DNA of 64,000 bases from GCA-002712045 sp028112705. GTDB taxonomy: Bacteria > Pseudomonadota > Alphaproteobacteria > Rhodobacterales > Rhodobacteraceae. Position 1 is the stretch's first letter. Every line of letters starts with the position of its first letter. The notes under the pieces were generated by a model. The model made no database searches. It was not told where the DNA came from and saw nothing but the letters and a program-made list of their open reading frames with translations. This document shows, one piece after another, positions 8,828 to 17,972 of this stretch. The stretch is from positions 62,001 through 126,000 of the forward strand of contig JAOGYN010000003.1 of NCBI GenBank assembly GCA_028112705.1, read 5' to 3'. The translations under genes and the position numbers were made by a program.

Positions 8828-9295
8828 CTAAGCTGCTTTTGTGGCCATTTTTTCAGTTAAAATTGTGTACATAGTGGTTGCGTTTGAATTTGCCCGCAGT
8901 TTAGAGCAAATTGATGCATCTCGTAGTGTTCTAGAAACAAGAGCCAATGCCTTAAGGTGCTCTACTCCAGCCCCTTCTGGAGCAAAAAGCGCAAAAATTA
9001 AATCAACAGGTTGTCTATCAACAGAACTGAAATCCATTGGTTTTTCCAATTTAAAAAAAGCACCTGCTACTTTATCTAATCCTTTTATTCTAGCATGGGG
9101 CAACGCTACACCATTGCCCACCCCTGTAGCGCCTAATGTTTCTCTACTCATTAATGCATCAAATACTAAAGTGGGAATAAATTTTTTATTGTATACGGTG
9201 ATGACTTCTGAAATTTCTTGAAGGAGTCTTTTTTTACTATCTACTTGTGAAATTAGCCTAACAGCTTGAGGCATTAAAATTTGAGACAGTAGCAT
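8828..9295 (-). CDS. ptsN: PTS IIA-like nitrogen regulatory protein (EIIA-Ntr)
   Basis: Phosphoacceptor of the nitrogen phosphotransfer system; regulates potassium, nitrogen and envelope functions and does not transport sugar. The 155-residue PTS EIIA type-2 domain has the phospho-histidine in GNGVALPHAR (His67), preceded by the RETLGATGVG turn. In related genomes lptB is usually followed by hpf (ribosome hibernation) and often rpoN before ptsN; here lptB and ptsN are separated by only 185 bases and neither gene is present in between. Confidence 0.92.
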   Translation of the reverse strand: MLLSQILMPQAVRLISQVDSKKRLLQEISEVITVYNKKFIPTLVFDALMSRETLGATGVGNGVALPHARIKGLDKVAGAFFKLEKPMDFSSVDRQPVDLIFALFAPEGAGVEHLKALALVSRTLRDASICSKLRANSNATTMYTILTEKMATKAA

Positions 9296-9480
9296 TTTGT
9301 TAACCTAGTTTTATTATTTTTTGAACTATTAAGTAAATTAAGGAATTTATATAGGTAGTTTTGTTTTTTAGAATCTTCTGGATATTTACCGACGATATAA
9401 AACTCTAAGTCAAAAGTTTCAACTGGAGTCTTGTGAAAACTATTAATATTTAAGAAAATTTTATAATTATATGCTAAATT

Positions 9481-10227
9481 TTAAGAAACATGAAAATCTT
9501 CACCAAGATAAACCCTCCGAACATTTTCATCTTGAACAACCTCATCAGGAGTGCCGCTTTTTAATAACCTTCCTTCATTAAGAATATAAGCCCTGTCTAC
9601 TATTTTAAGGGTTTCTCGAACATTGTGGTCTGTTATTAAAACACCTATTCCACGGTCTTTTAAGGCCGAAACTATATCTCGTATTTCACCTACAGCAACA
9701 GGATCGATTCCCGCAAATGGTTCGTCTAATAGTATATACTCTGGTTCAGAAGCAAGGCATCTAGCTATTTCAACTCTGCGACGCTCGCCTCCAGACAAAG
9801 ATAAAGCTGAAGATGTTCGTAAATGGCTTATTGAGAACTCCTGTAATAATGCGTCTAATCTCTGTTTTTGATTTGATTTGCTGGGTTCCCAAAGCTCTAA
9901 TATTGATAATATATTATCCTGTACAGATAGACCTCTAAAAATAGAAGCTTCTTGGGGTAGGTAGCCCATTCCAAGCTTAGCCCTTCGATACATTGGTAGA
10001 AATGTCACATCTTTTCCGTTTAATAACACGGAGCCCTCTTCGGGAATTACTAGACCAGCAATTCCATAAAATGTAGTTGTTTTACCAGCGCCATTTGGAC
10101 CCAGAAGGGCTACAACCTCTCCTTTATACAAGCTTAAACTAATATCAGTAATAACTCTTTTGTTTCTATATTTTTTTCCAAGGTTTTTGACATGTAACCC
10201 AAGAGTATCATCTTTACTTTTTGACAT
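9481..10227 (-). CDS. lptB: LPS export ABC transporter ATP-binding protein
   Basis: Cytosolic ATPase of the LptB2FG complex that extracts lipopolysaccharide from the inner membrane and drives it across the periplasm. In 248 residues it shows Walker A GPNGAGKTT (43-51), the Q-loop in YLPQEASIFRGL, the ABC signature LSGGERRRVEIAR and Walker B YILLDEPFAGIDP, the last two with the LptB-type wording. The start overlaps the lptA stop (TAATG), showing translational coupling. The permease genes lptF and lptG are not in this window. Confidence 0.96.
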   Translation of the reverse strand: MSKSKDDTLGLHVKNLGKKYRNKRVITDISLSLYKGEVVALLGPNGAGKTTTFYGIAGLVIPEEGSVLLNGKDVTFLPMYRRAKLGMGYLPQEASIFRGLSVQDNILSILELWEPSKSNQKQRLDALLQEFSISHLRTSSALSLSGGERRRVEIARCLASEPEYILLDEPFAGIDPVAVGEIRDIVSALKDRGIGVLITDHNVRETLKIVDRAYILNEGRLLKSGTPDEVVQDENVRRVYLGEDFHVS

Positions 10228-10739
10228 TATTCGTCCGAACCCAATATAGCTTTAACACGGCCAGACATGGTGCCTTGTCCAGTGTCTAAGTTTATACTTA
10301 ACTCTTCTCCAGAAAAGCTTGTGCTTCCTTGGTTTATTAAAATGTTCCCTGAAAGCTTTATTGTGTTGTCAGATAAACTGTAAAGAGCTCTGTCTGCATT
10401 TGTGATGTCTTTATTTGATATAAAAACTACGTCATTAATAGCTAATATTTCTTTTATTTCTTGTTTTAAGTTTTCATCAGTTGAGTATGTAACTGTAATT
10501 TTTTGAGCTTTTAAAATAATTTTATTGAGCTTTATCTCAACATTCCCATCAAAAGTAGCTATCCCAACATTACTCTCAATTTTCAAACTATCAGAGTTGA
10601 CTTCAATTGTTCCACTTTTCCCCATTTCAATAGAGCTCAAGAATACATTTGTATCAGCGCTTATTTGAGGTATCTGTAAAACAAAAAACCACGCCAAAAA
10701 GCTAAAAATTTTTAAAGTTTTATTAATATTAAAAAACAA
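10227..10739 (-). CDS. lptA: Periplasmic LPS bridge protein LptA (OstA-like)
   Basis: Forms the periplasmic filament that carries lipopolysaccharide from LptC to LptD. The 170-residue protein begins with a signal peptide (hydrophobic residues 10-27, likely cleaved after IPQISA) followed by beta-strand repeats of the OstA/LptA type: KIESNVGIATFDGNVEI, LKAQKITVTY and LSGNILINQGSTSFSGEELSI. It lies five bases after lptC and overlaps lptB, in the order lptC-lptA-lptB shared by most proteobacteria. Confidence 0.92.
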   Translation of the reverse strand: MFFNINKTLKIFSFLAWFFVLQIPQISADTNVFLSSIEMGKSGTIEVNSDSLKIESNVGIATFDGNVEIKLNKIILKAQKITVTYSTDENLKQEIKEILAINDVVFISNKDITNADRALYSLSDNTIKLSGNILINQGSTSFSGEELSINLDTGQGTMSGRVKAILGSDE

Positions 10740-10744
10740 GTCAG

Positions 10745-11353
10745 TTACTCCCCAAAATTATACTGCATTTTTACACCTTTGTTGAACAAAAGAACATAGC
10801 CTGTACCAGAATTTTGATTCATATCATAAAACTTTGCTGACCCCGCTTTTATAGTTCCAAATGGGCCTTTCATAAAAACCACCCCCTCTGTCTTAACAAG
10901 AGATTTGGCGTAAAACACTTTTAAATCAGACGTTTCAATCAATATTCCATTAGAGCCCTTCACGCTCACTTTACCTACCATTTCTGCAGTTTGTTCACTA
11001 ATATTTACTATTCCTTTTTTTGCAGAAGCGTTGGCCCAGTTTTCTTTGTTCAGCTCCAAACGAGCACGTATCTCATTAATTTCAATAATGTTTTTGTCAT
11101 TATTTTTTGTTATAATTTCGGTTGCATATAATTCTAAATTGGAACCAGATGCTAACGTGCCTCTAAGTGAGGGTTTGTTTATCCCAGCTTTTTTGACAAT
11201 ATTTAATGTTGATTTATCGATTGTATTTAAAGCTTGAATTTTTGTTCTATTGTCTGGCAATAAAAATAAGGTACTAAGAATAATTAAGGCAAGACTGGGC
11301 AATATTACTTTAAAAATGGCAACTAGTGTGGAATACTTGTCATCCTTTAACAT
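10745..11353 (-). CDS. lptC: LPS export protein LptC
   Basis: Bitopic inner-membrane protein that receives lipopolysaccharide from LptB2FG and passes it to LptA. The 202 residues start with a short cytosolic tail and a single membrane helix (about 9-29, VAIFKVILPSLALIILSTLFLL written in two parts here), then a periplasmic beta-rich domain. Sequence conservation in LptC is weak, so the call rests on the helix, the length and the position directly between kdsD and lptA. The start codon lies two bases after the kdsD stop. Confidence 0.87.
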   Translation of the reverse strand: MLKDDKYSTLVAIFKVILPSLALIILSTLFLLPDNRTKIQALNTIDKSTLNIVKKAGINKPSLRGTLASGSNLELYATEIITKNNDKNIIEINEIRARLELNKENWANASAKKGIVNISEQTAEMVGKVSVKGSNGILIETSDLKVFYAKSLVKTEGVVFMKGPFGTIKAGSAKFYDMNQNSGTGYVLLFNKGVKMQYNFGE

Positions 11354-11355
11354 GT

Positions 11356-12327
11356 TTATTGTACACCAGCCCTTAGACAGTCATGTATGTGCAAAATCCC
11401 TAAAACATTATTTTGTTTATTTGTTACATAAATAGAGGAAATTTTATTTTCGTTCATCAGGCTTAATGCAGAAGACGCTAAAGTAGTCTTTTCAATTACA
11501 TGTGGATCAATAGTCATAATGGCTTCACAGTTTTTTTCCATTAATCCATGAATGTTTCTTCGTAAATCTCCATCAGTAATAACCCCAATTAAAACATTTT
11601 CATTGCCAATTATTGCAACTGTCCCAAACCCTTTTTGAGACATTTCCAAAAAAACATCGACCATATTAGTTCCAGGGCATACTTTAGGAACTTCATCCCC
11701 CACATGCATTAAGCTTTCAACAGTAATAAGTGTTGCACCTAAATTTCCACCTGGATGGAGCGTCCTAAAGCTTTCAGACGTAAACTTTCTGTGTTCCATT
11801 AAAGTAATTGCTAGCGCATCTCCAAGTGCAAGGGTCATTGTTGTTGATGTTGTTGGGACTATATCTGAATTGCAGGCTTCTTTTGTTTTGGGAAGGGTTA
11901 TAGAAATATTGGCATTTTTTAACAGGCTAGAAGAAGCATTGCTTGCAATTCCAATTAAGGGAATTTTGAACCTATGAGAATAGGATATAATATTTGCCAA
12001 CTCTTGCGTTTCCCCAGAGTTTGACAGCAGTATAACTACATCACTTTTTGTAATCATTCCTAGGTCACCGTGACTGGCCTCTGCAGGATGTAAAAAATAA
12101 GAGGGTGTCCCTGTTGAGGTTAAGGTGGCTGTTATTTTCCTAGCAATGTGCCCAGACTTCCCCATTCCAGATAAAATGATCCGTCCTTTAGCAGCAAGAA
12201 TAATTTTGACCGCATCTGCAAACGAACTTTCTAACGTGTTTTCCAGTTGCTCGAGCGCCCGTGCTTCAGCTTTAATAACCCGTTTGCCAGTTTCAATAAA
12301 AGTCTGTGTTTGATTTTTTTCGTGCAT
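11356..12327 (-). CDS. kdsD: Arabinose-5-phosphate isomerase
   Basis: Converts ribulose 5-phosphate to arabinose 5-phosphate, the first step of KDO synthesis. The 323-residue protein has the standard KdsD/KpsF layout: an N-terminal SIS domain (about 35-180) with GMGKSGHIARKITATLTSTG and the PAEASHGDLGMI active-site segment, followed by two CBS domains (about 205-320) such as LIGVITDGDLRR. It sits between a short RNase D gene and lptC on one strand, as in other alphaproteobacteria, tying KDO supply to LPS export; kdsB lies nearby on the other strand. Confidence 0.95.
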   Translation of the reverse strand: MHEKNQTQTFIETGKRVIKAEARALEQLENTLESSFADAVKIILAAKGRIILSGMGKSGHIARKITATLTSTGTPSYFLHPAEASHGDLGMITKSDVVILLSNSGETQELANIISYSHRFKIPLIGIASNASSSLLKNANISITLPKTKEACNSDIVPTTSTTMTLALGDALAITLMEHRKFTSESFRTLHPGGNLGATLITVESLMHVGDEVPKVCPGTNMVDVFLEMSQKGFGTVAIIGNENVLIGVITDGDLRRNIHGLMEKNCEAIMTIDPHVIEKTTLASSALSLMNENKISSIYVTNKQNNVLGILHIHDCLRAGVQ

Positions 12328-12336
12328 AGATTTTTT

Positions 12337-12948
12337 CTAGTGAGCAAAAATGTCAATATCTGGCCAACCCATGATATCAAGTTGAGCCCTGTTGGGAAGA
12401 AAGTCAAAACAAAGCTTTGCAATTTCAACACGCCCCTCTGTTTTTATTCTGTCATTCAAGGTTTTCATAATATCATGGAGATGCAAAACATCTGACGCAG
12501 CATATTCTATTTGTGCTAAGGTTAAGTTTTTGGCACCCCAGTTGCTACTTTGCTGCTGTTTTGAGATGTCTATTTCTAAAACCTCTTGAATTAAGTTTTT
12601 TAAACCATGCCTATCTGTATATGTCCGTACTAATTTGGAGGCAATTTTTGTGCAATAAACAGGCGAAGTTAAGACATTAAATCTTTTTAGAAGAACAGCA
12701 ATATCAAAGCGCCCAAAGTGGAAGAGCTTGAGAACCATAGGATCTGTTAATAATTTACACAAGTTTGGAGCACTGGATTGGTCTTTTTCAATTTGAACTA
12801 TGTGTGCGTTACCGTCTCCTGAAGATAACTGTACTACACATAATCTATCACGAATTGGATTTAAGCCCATTGTTTCTGTATCAATTGCGACAACTGAACC
12901 CAAATCTAAAGTGTCTGGTAAGTCACATTTATACAATTTATTAGCCAT
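12337..12948 (-). CDS. Ribonuclease D-like 3'-5' exonuclease (short form)
   Basis: The 203-residue protein is a single DEDDy exonuclease domain: ExoI AIDTETMGLNP with Asp23 and Glu25, ExoII LFHFGRFDIAVL, and ExoIII with the AASDVLHLHDI stretch carrying the catalytic Tyr-x-x-x-Asp (YAASD). It lacks the HRDC domains of full-length RNase D, as usual for the alphaproteobacterial gene beside kdsD. Likely role: 3' trimming of small RNAs or tRNA precursors (inference from family). An AGGAG ribosome binding site precedes the ATG. It heads the kdsD-lpt-ptsN series. Confidence 0.88.
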   Translation of the reverse strand: MANKLYKCDLPDTLDLGSVVAIDTETMGLNPIRDRLCVVQLSSGDGNAHIVQIEKDQSSAPNLCKLLTDPMVLKLFHFGRFDIAVLLKRFNVLTSPVYCTKIASKLVRTYTDRHGLKNLIQEVLEIDISKQQQSSNWGAKNLTLAQIEYAASDVLHLHDIMKTLNDRIKTEGRVEIAKLCFDFLPNRAQLDIMGWPDIDIFAH

Positions 12949-13030
12949 AAATAGGCTCCTTTTATTTTGTGTATATTAAGCTAGTATAATATAAACAACA
13001 AAGCATTGAAATAAGCATTATTTAAGATTT

Positions 13031-15691
13031 TTAGAAATTAAGAGATAAATCCCTATGTCCAGAATTGCACTTTGCCAAATATAAGGCTTGCGAACGAGTT
13101 AGCTTTGGTTGCTGGCGGGCACCTAGTGTTTCAGAAATACTACTTAGATATAATAATAATTTGGATTTAATTTTTTTATCAGCTTCTAACCTCCAAGTGG
13201 CCTGATCATTATATAATTTAAGCGCTTTTTCATGAGCCACCAAGCTCTTCTCTACATCTGTTTTTCCCGGCCTTAATTGCTTTTGAATTTTTCTAATAGT
13301 AGCTGCTACTTTTGTTGCACCACTTATCTTTGAAAGTTTAGTTTTCAGTTTTTTGGCGAAAAGTTCAGCATCTTTAATATCTTCAGATAGAATTTTTTTT
13401 CTAAGGATTTCTATATCACTTTTGACGTTAAAATATTCATTGTTGGCGTTTAGGATTGATATGAAATCTAAAACAGGAGTAAAAGATTGATCTGCAGATT
13501 TTCTGTATTTAAGCCTCGCTTTCGTTTCAGCTGTAGTTAATTTATTAAAAACTTTGTACGTCTTTTCCCAATTATTAGGTATTTGACTTTTCAAACTCAA
13601 AATAACATTCTCTAACAGAGCTATTTCCTCCTCTACAGCCACCCTTTTTTCTTTGTCTGCATCAGATTTTAGATAATTTAAAGAGCTCTTAAGAGCCTTA
13701 ATTTTTTTCTTATTCCACCGAACTTTACTTTCAAGAGCTCGTACAGCGTTTAATAGAGGCCTATATTCTTTTGAGTTATCGAGGACAGTTTTAGCTTTTA
13801 TATCAATATCGTATATAGAATTAAGAGCTAAGTCTGCAGATTTAAATGAGTTTAATAAGTTAATTTTAATTTTTTTTGGTAAAAAGCTCAGTTCAATTTT
13901 TTTTGCATCTTTTATAGCTTCAGTAATATCCTCTTCACTATGACTAATTTTTTTTGCCACATACTCTTCTAAGCAAATTTGCAATTTTGGATTTCTTGGG
14001 GGTGGAGAGGAATCTGAAAGGAGACTCATTCTGTTTGGTAGATAATTTACCATTTGAGGGTAGTAACCAACGATCGCTAAGGCCAAAAGCTGCAAACAGA
14101 TAAAGGCAATGACACCCTTATAAATATTGATAGTTTTAACAACTAACGGCGCAACACCTCTCAGATAAAATAAGGCGAAACCGAATGGTGGCGTAAGAAA
14201 GGATGTTTGGATATTTAATCCAATCATTACACCCAGCCAAACAGCAGTTATGTTTGCAGCCGGATCAGCTAGTAAAATTGGCGCTACAATCGGAACAACG
14301 ACAACCGCAATTTCAATAAAATCAAGAAAAAACCCTAAAACAAATATAACAGCCATAACAATGATAAATTTTGCCCAAAACCCACCAGGCATAGAATTAA
14401 GAAAATTTCGCACAAGGTCTTCACCACCAAAAGCACGAAAAGCTGCTGTTAACATTGCTGCACCTAAAAGAATTATAAAAACCAGCGATGTTGTTTTTGC
14501 AGTTTCCAGCATGACTTCATGCATCGTGTTGTTTAGTTTTAAGACCCTGATTCCGCTCCATATAAGTGAAGCTACAAGCATTAAGGTGCCAAATAGACCT
14601 ATAAAAATCCCTGTCTTGTCACCGCTGGTAGCAATTACAGCTTTAATATTCATGTTAAAATTCGATAAACAAAAAGCTATTATAGCTAGAGAGCCTATTG
14701 CAAGAAGCGCAGGATAGTATCTACCCTTTGTTCCTGCGGTTAATCTGTAACCAGCCATAATCAATGCACCACCAGCACCGATAGCGCCTGCCTGATTAAC
14801 AGTTGCTATTCCAGTTATTATTGACCCCAAAACCAAAAAGATCAAACCAAGTGGTGGAACTAATGTTAGCAAAACATTAATCCAGAACTTTAAATCCATT
14901 GCTCCGTCATATCGAACAGCAGGAGCTACTTTTGGACGAATGAATGCATATACAAGAATAAAGAGCATATACAATGCAACGAGAACAAGTCCAGGAACTA
15001 AAGCACCAAGAAACATTTCCCCTGCGCTAGTAGAGCCAACATCAAACACACTTGGCATTGATATTTCACCCGTCGCATCTTTAAATAGCAATTTTCTTGC
15101 CGAACCAGCTTGGTCTGTTGCTGATGCAAGTTGGTCGGCTAGTATTATTAAGACAATAGATGGTGGAATTATTTGGCCCAATGTACCTGAGGCTGCAATA
15201 GTCCCTGTTGCGAGTGACTGAGAGTAGTTATTTCTTAACATTGCGGGTAATGAGATTAATCCCATAGCCACAACTGTGGCGCCAACTATCCCAGTGGTGG
15301 CTGCAAGTAGCGCGCCTACGAATACCACTGAGATTCCAAGACCCCCTGGTACAGGCCCAAATAAGTTGGCCATGGTAACAAGTAAATCTTCAGCTATTTT
15401 TGATTTTTGTAGCATTATCCCCATAAAAATAAATAAGGGAATTGCAATTAAAGTATCTCTTTCAACCTCCCAATAAACGCCACGCAGGTTTGTTACACCA
15501 GAAGAAATCCATTGAAATGGGCCACCTTGATGAAAATAAATGGAAGGGTCGCCAGTAAATAAAAAACCACTGATACCAGCAAGTAAAATTGTAATTATTG
15601 CTGAACCTGGCAATGCGAAAGCTACAGGAAAACCAGAGCCGAGAGCCGTTGCCATTGTTAAAACAAGTATAGCAAGAAAAAACAATTCCAT
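13031..15691 (-). CDS. TRAP transporter large permease (DctM) with long C-terminal extension
   Basis: The first 560 residues or so form the large TRAP subunit, the ion-coupled transport pore, with about 12-14 membrane helices and family segments such as GTLGQIIPPSIVLIILAD and FLDFIEIAVVVVPIVAPIL. The remaining 320 residues, after SDSSPPPRNPK, are hydrophilic, rich in Lys, Glu and Leu with heptad-like helices, and should form a cytosolic coiled coil. Canonical DctM is about 430 residues, so this 886-residue form is twice normal: the membrane part is also longer, with an insert around residues 180-215. Partners are the DctQ and DctP genes just upstream. Substrate probably a 2-oxo or hydroxy acid, judged from the binding protein. 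Confidence 0.9.
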   Translation of the reverse strand: MELFFLAILVLTMATALGSGFPVAFALPGSAIITILLAGISGFLFTGDPSIYFHQGGPFQWISSGVTNLRGVYWEVERDTLIAIPLFIFMGIMLQKSKIAEDLLVTMANLFGPVPGGLGISVVFVGALLAATTGIVGATVVAMGLISLPAMLRNNYSQSLATGTIAASGTLGQIIPPSIVLIILADQLASATDQAGSARKLLFKDATGEISMPSVFDVGSTSAGEMFLGALVPGLVLVALYMLFILVYAFIRPKVAPAVRYDGAMDLKFWINVLLTLVPPLGLIFLVLGSIITGIATVNQAGAIGAGGALIMAGYRLTAGTKGRYYPALLAIGSLAIIAFCLSNFNMNIKAVIATSGDKTGIFIGLFGTLMLVASLIWSGIRVLKLNNTMHEVMLETAKTTSLVFIILLGAAMLTAAFRAFGGEDLVRNFLNSMPGGFWAKFIIVMAVIFVLGFFLDFIEIAVVVVPIVAPILLADPAANITAVWLGVMIGLNIQTSFLTPPFGFALFYLRGVAPLVVKTINIYKGVIAFICLQLLALAIVGYYPQMVNYLPNRMSLLSDSSPPPRNPKLQICLEEYVAKKISHSEEDITEAIKDAKKIELSFLPKKIKINLLNSFKSADLALNSIYDIDIKAKTVLDNSKEYRPLLNAVRALESKVRWNKKKIKALKSSLNYLKSDADKEKRVAVEEEIALLENVILSLKSQIPNNWEKTYKVFNKLTTAETKARLKYRKSADQSFTPVLDFISILNANNEYFNVKSDIEILRKKILSEDIKDAELFAKKLKTKLSKISGATKVAATIRKIQKQLRPGKTDVEKSLVAHEKALKLYNDQATWRLEADKKIKSKLLLYLSSISETLGARQQPKLTRSQALYLAKCNSGHRDLSLNF

Positions 15692-15702
15692 AAATAATTA
15701 CC

Positions 15703-16698
15703 TCAGTGAGAAATAGGTTTAACTTCCCGTTTTCCTGGTTCATTTCTTAAGTCAGCAACAGCTTCAAATAGATAGCTCACAAATTGAATTTGCATTGTAA
15801 TGGCAAAAATTAACAAGAATGCAGCCATTTGATATTTTATATACATTCCAGCTGTTCCGTTCTGAGAAACTTCAAAGTTCATAATAGGTGAGTTCACAAT
15901 AGCTTGCTTAGACCAAATACATATGAGAAAAATTGTTATAGATGTAATCATTCCTAAAAATATTGATCCATAAGCATTAACCTTTCCTTTAGACGTATTC
16001 CTAAAGGTAGAATATAGAACATCTACTCTGACATGACCTTCTTCAAGTAAGGTGTAGGCAGATGCAAAAAGAAATAGAGCAGCGTACCAGTATCGGACAA
16101 GATCACCCATTAAAGTTTGTTCATACGAAAATACAAACCGAGAAACTACAATTAATAGCTCTGCGCCAACAATCATCAAAGCTAACCATAAAAACCCCAA
16201 GGTGCGAGAATAAAATGCTATTAGAAAGCCTAATATAATTAATGGTGCGTGTATTTTTGGGCCTATAAAATTGGATCTCAACAAAGCAGAAGCTGTATCT
16301 TTATCGAATATAACAGGTAAAAGACTTTCAACACGTAGCCATGCTATCGAGGCATCTACAATGCCAACAAATAGAACAGAAAAAAAACACCCTCTAATTA
16401 TATAGGCATTAATAGCTGTTATTTTTTTTGCATCATTGCGTAATGAATTGTCAGATGTTTTTAAAACCCAAAATATAGAAATAAAAAATATTACAATATA
16501 AACTAAAGGCTGCAATATAATTGCTAGTGATGGTGTTTTAAAAAATTGCATCACACCAGGATAATCAAAACTTAATGACAAAATATTATTGATTAAAAAA
16601 GCAAGTAAAAAACTTAAAGTGCACCAGCCAAAAATTCTAACAAATACAGCTGGTCTAATGGGTGTTTCCAGTTCAGATGTAGCTGATAACAGAGTCAT
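15703..16698 (-). CDS. TRAP transporter small permease (DctQ), extended form
   Basis: Small membrane subunit of the TRAP transporter. The DctQ core lies in the C-terminal half, with the family segment LLEEGHVRVDVLY near residues 218-230 and four helices. The whole protein has 331 residues and about eight helices, against 160-200 residues and four helices in typical DctQ, so it carries an N-terminal membrane domain of about 130 residues. It ends 11 bases before the DctM start and begins 96 bases after the DctP stop, with a hairpin between. Confidence 0.85.
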   Translation of the reverse strand: MTLLSATSELETPIRPAVFVRIFGWCTLSFLLAFLINNILSLSFDYPGVMQFFKTPSLAIILQPLVYIVIFFISIFWVLKTSDNSLRNDAKKITAINAYIIRGCFFSVLFVGIVDASIAWLRVESLLPVIFDKDTASALLRSNFIGPKIHAPLIILGFLIAFYSRTLGFLWLALMIVGAELLIVVSRFVFSYEQTLMGDLVRYWYAALFLFASAYTLLEEGHVRVDVLYSTFRNTSKGKVNAYGSIFLGMITSITIFLICIWSKQAIVNSPIMNFEVSQNGTAGMYIKYQMAAFLLIFAITMQIQFVSYLFEAVADLRNEPGKREVKPISH

Positions 16699-16748
16699 TT
16701 TTTATATAGCTCACTCATTCTAAGGAAAAAGTATCGAATTGGCTTTAA

Positions 16749-16782
16749 ACTAGAGAGCTAATCAGCAGATTAGCTCTCTAGT
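16749..16782 (-). terminator. Strong hairpin between dctP and dctQ (attenuating or mRNA-stabilising)
   Basis: A perfect 15-bp stem (16749-16763 with 16768-16782) closed by the tetraloop AGCA. On the coding (minus) strand it is followed only by TTT, so it is a weak intrinsic terminator at best. In binding-protein operons such a hairpin typically lets most transcripts end after the binding-protein gene or protects its mRNA, giving more DctP than permease. That role is inference. Confidence 0.7.
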
Positions 16783-16794
16783 AACTTTTTATGT

Positions 16795-17880
16795 TTAGGT
16801 TAAGCCAAGAACTCGGTTACGTTGTTGAGAAAATTCGATTTCAGCTATAGCTCTAAATCCACCAATGTCTCTTAACGCAGCCATATGTGAGTCGTTTACA
16901 CGAGCAGTCAATTCGGAATGCTGTCTAGTTTCTTCGAAAACTTCTGCTGAAGCTTCTCCAAATGCATCCCAAACATCGTCATTATATGAGCGAAGCTGGG
17001 TACCGTGCTCATCAACTAACTTTTGAAGGTAAGCACCATTGTTTGCCATGGCTTCCTCAGGCTGTGCTGCATTTTCTTCCATACAGGCTGCAGTAATCAC
17101 TGCTTTTTCGTGGTCAGTACAATTGTTCCAAAAATCCAGGTTCATCCCAAATGCGAGACCTCCGCCAGGTTCATGCATTCCACCTGTGTAATAGTATTTT
17201 GCAGCCTCATAAAACTTCATGAAGTAATCATTATATGGCCCGACCCATTCTGTCGCATCAATAGCGCCAGAAACAAGGTTTTCGTAAATTTGTCCACCTG
17301 GTAGTGAGACTGTTGAAACTCCCAGCTTTGAAAGCACCGTTCCACCCAAACCTGGGATACGCATTTTTAAGCCTTGAAGATCATCTGGTGAGTTTATTTC
17401 TTTGTTAAACCAACCGCCACACTGAGCACCTGTGCCACCACAGGGAAGAGCTTTCAAGTTGAATCCGCCCGCTAGTTCATCCCACAGTTCTTGACCACCT
17501 GCAAATTTAATCCAGGCATTCCATTCGGGCGTTGTCATCCCAAAAGGCACAGATGTGAAGTAGTTATAAGCAGCATGCTTTCCACCCCAATAGTACTCAG
17601 CAGCAATGTATGCATCTGAGTTTCCGGCAGCAACCTCGTCGAAGCTGTCAAATGCACCAACTTTTTCGCCAGCTGCAAAATATTCCGTTTTTATTGCACC
17701 GCCAGAAATAGCATCAATTCGAGCACATAAACGTTGTGCAGATGTTCCAAGGCCTGGAAAGTCTCGAGGCCATGTTGATACAACTGTTAATGTTTTTACG
17801 CCTTGTGCAATTGCTGGTGAAGCGAGAGCTGCTCCAGTACCAATAAGTGCTGCGCCAGTTAAAAATTTACGTCGTTCCAT
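16795..17880 (-). CDS. TRAP transporter substrate-binding protein (TakP-like DctP)
   Basis: Periplasmic binding protein that delivers the substrate to DctQM. The 361 residues start with a twin-arginine type signal (ERRKFLTGAALIGTG, cleavage near AIAQ-26). The body follows the TakP subgroup known from Rhodobacter sphaeroides, which binds 2-oxo acids: YYWGK, GGWFNKEINSPDDLQGLKMRI, and DATEWVGPYND with the Trp and Glu that line the ligand-carboxylate and metal site. A 2-oxo or hydroxymonocarboxylic acid is therefore the likely ligand, by similarity. First gene of the TRAP operon; its promoter must lie in the gap containing the large palindrome at 17973. Confidence 0.9.
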   Translation of the reverse strand: MERRKFLTGAALIGTGAALASPAIAQGVKTLTVVSTWPRDFPGLGTSAQRLCARIDAISGGAIKTEYFAAGEKVGAFDSFDEVAAGNSDAYIAAEYYWGGKHAAYNYFTSVPFGMTTPEWNAWIKFAGGQELWDELAGGFNLKALPCGGTGAQCGGWFNKEINSPDDLQGLKMRIPGLGGTVLSKLGVSTVSLPGGQIYENLVSGAIDATEWVGPYNDYFMKFYEAAKYYYTGGMHEPGGGLAFGMNLDFWNNCTDHEKAVITAACMEENAAQPEEAMANNGAYLQKLVDEHGTQLRSYNDDVWDAFGEASAEVFEETRQHSELTARVNDSHMAALRDIGGFRAIAEIEFSQQRNRVLGLT

Positions 17881-17972
17881 TCCCTAATATCCTCCCTATG
17901 GATTTGAGTAATTGGATGTCACTTAATTTGTGACAAGTTATTTTCGTTGGACCTAATATTTGACTTTGGCCA

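Noticed and set aside
14250..14717. 155-residue frame opposite dctM
   Set aside because: Shadow of the hydrophobic dctM codons, no recognisable domain.
15462..15743. 93-residue frame overlapping the DctM/DctQ junction
   Set aside because: Alternative frame of two well-supported genes on the same strand; no motif.
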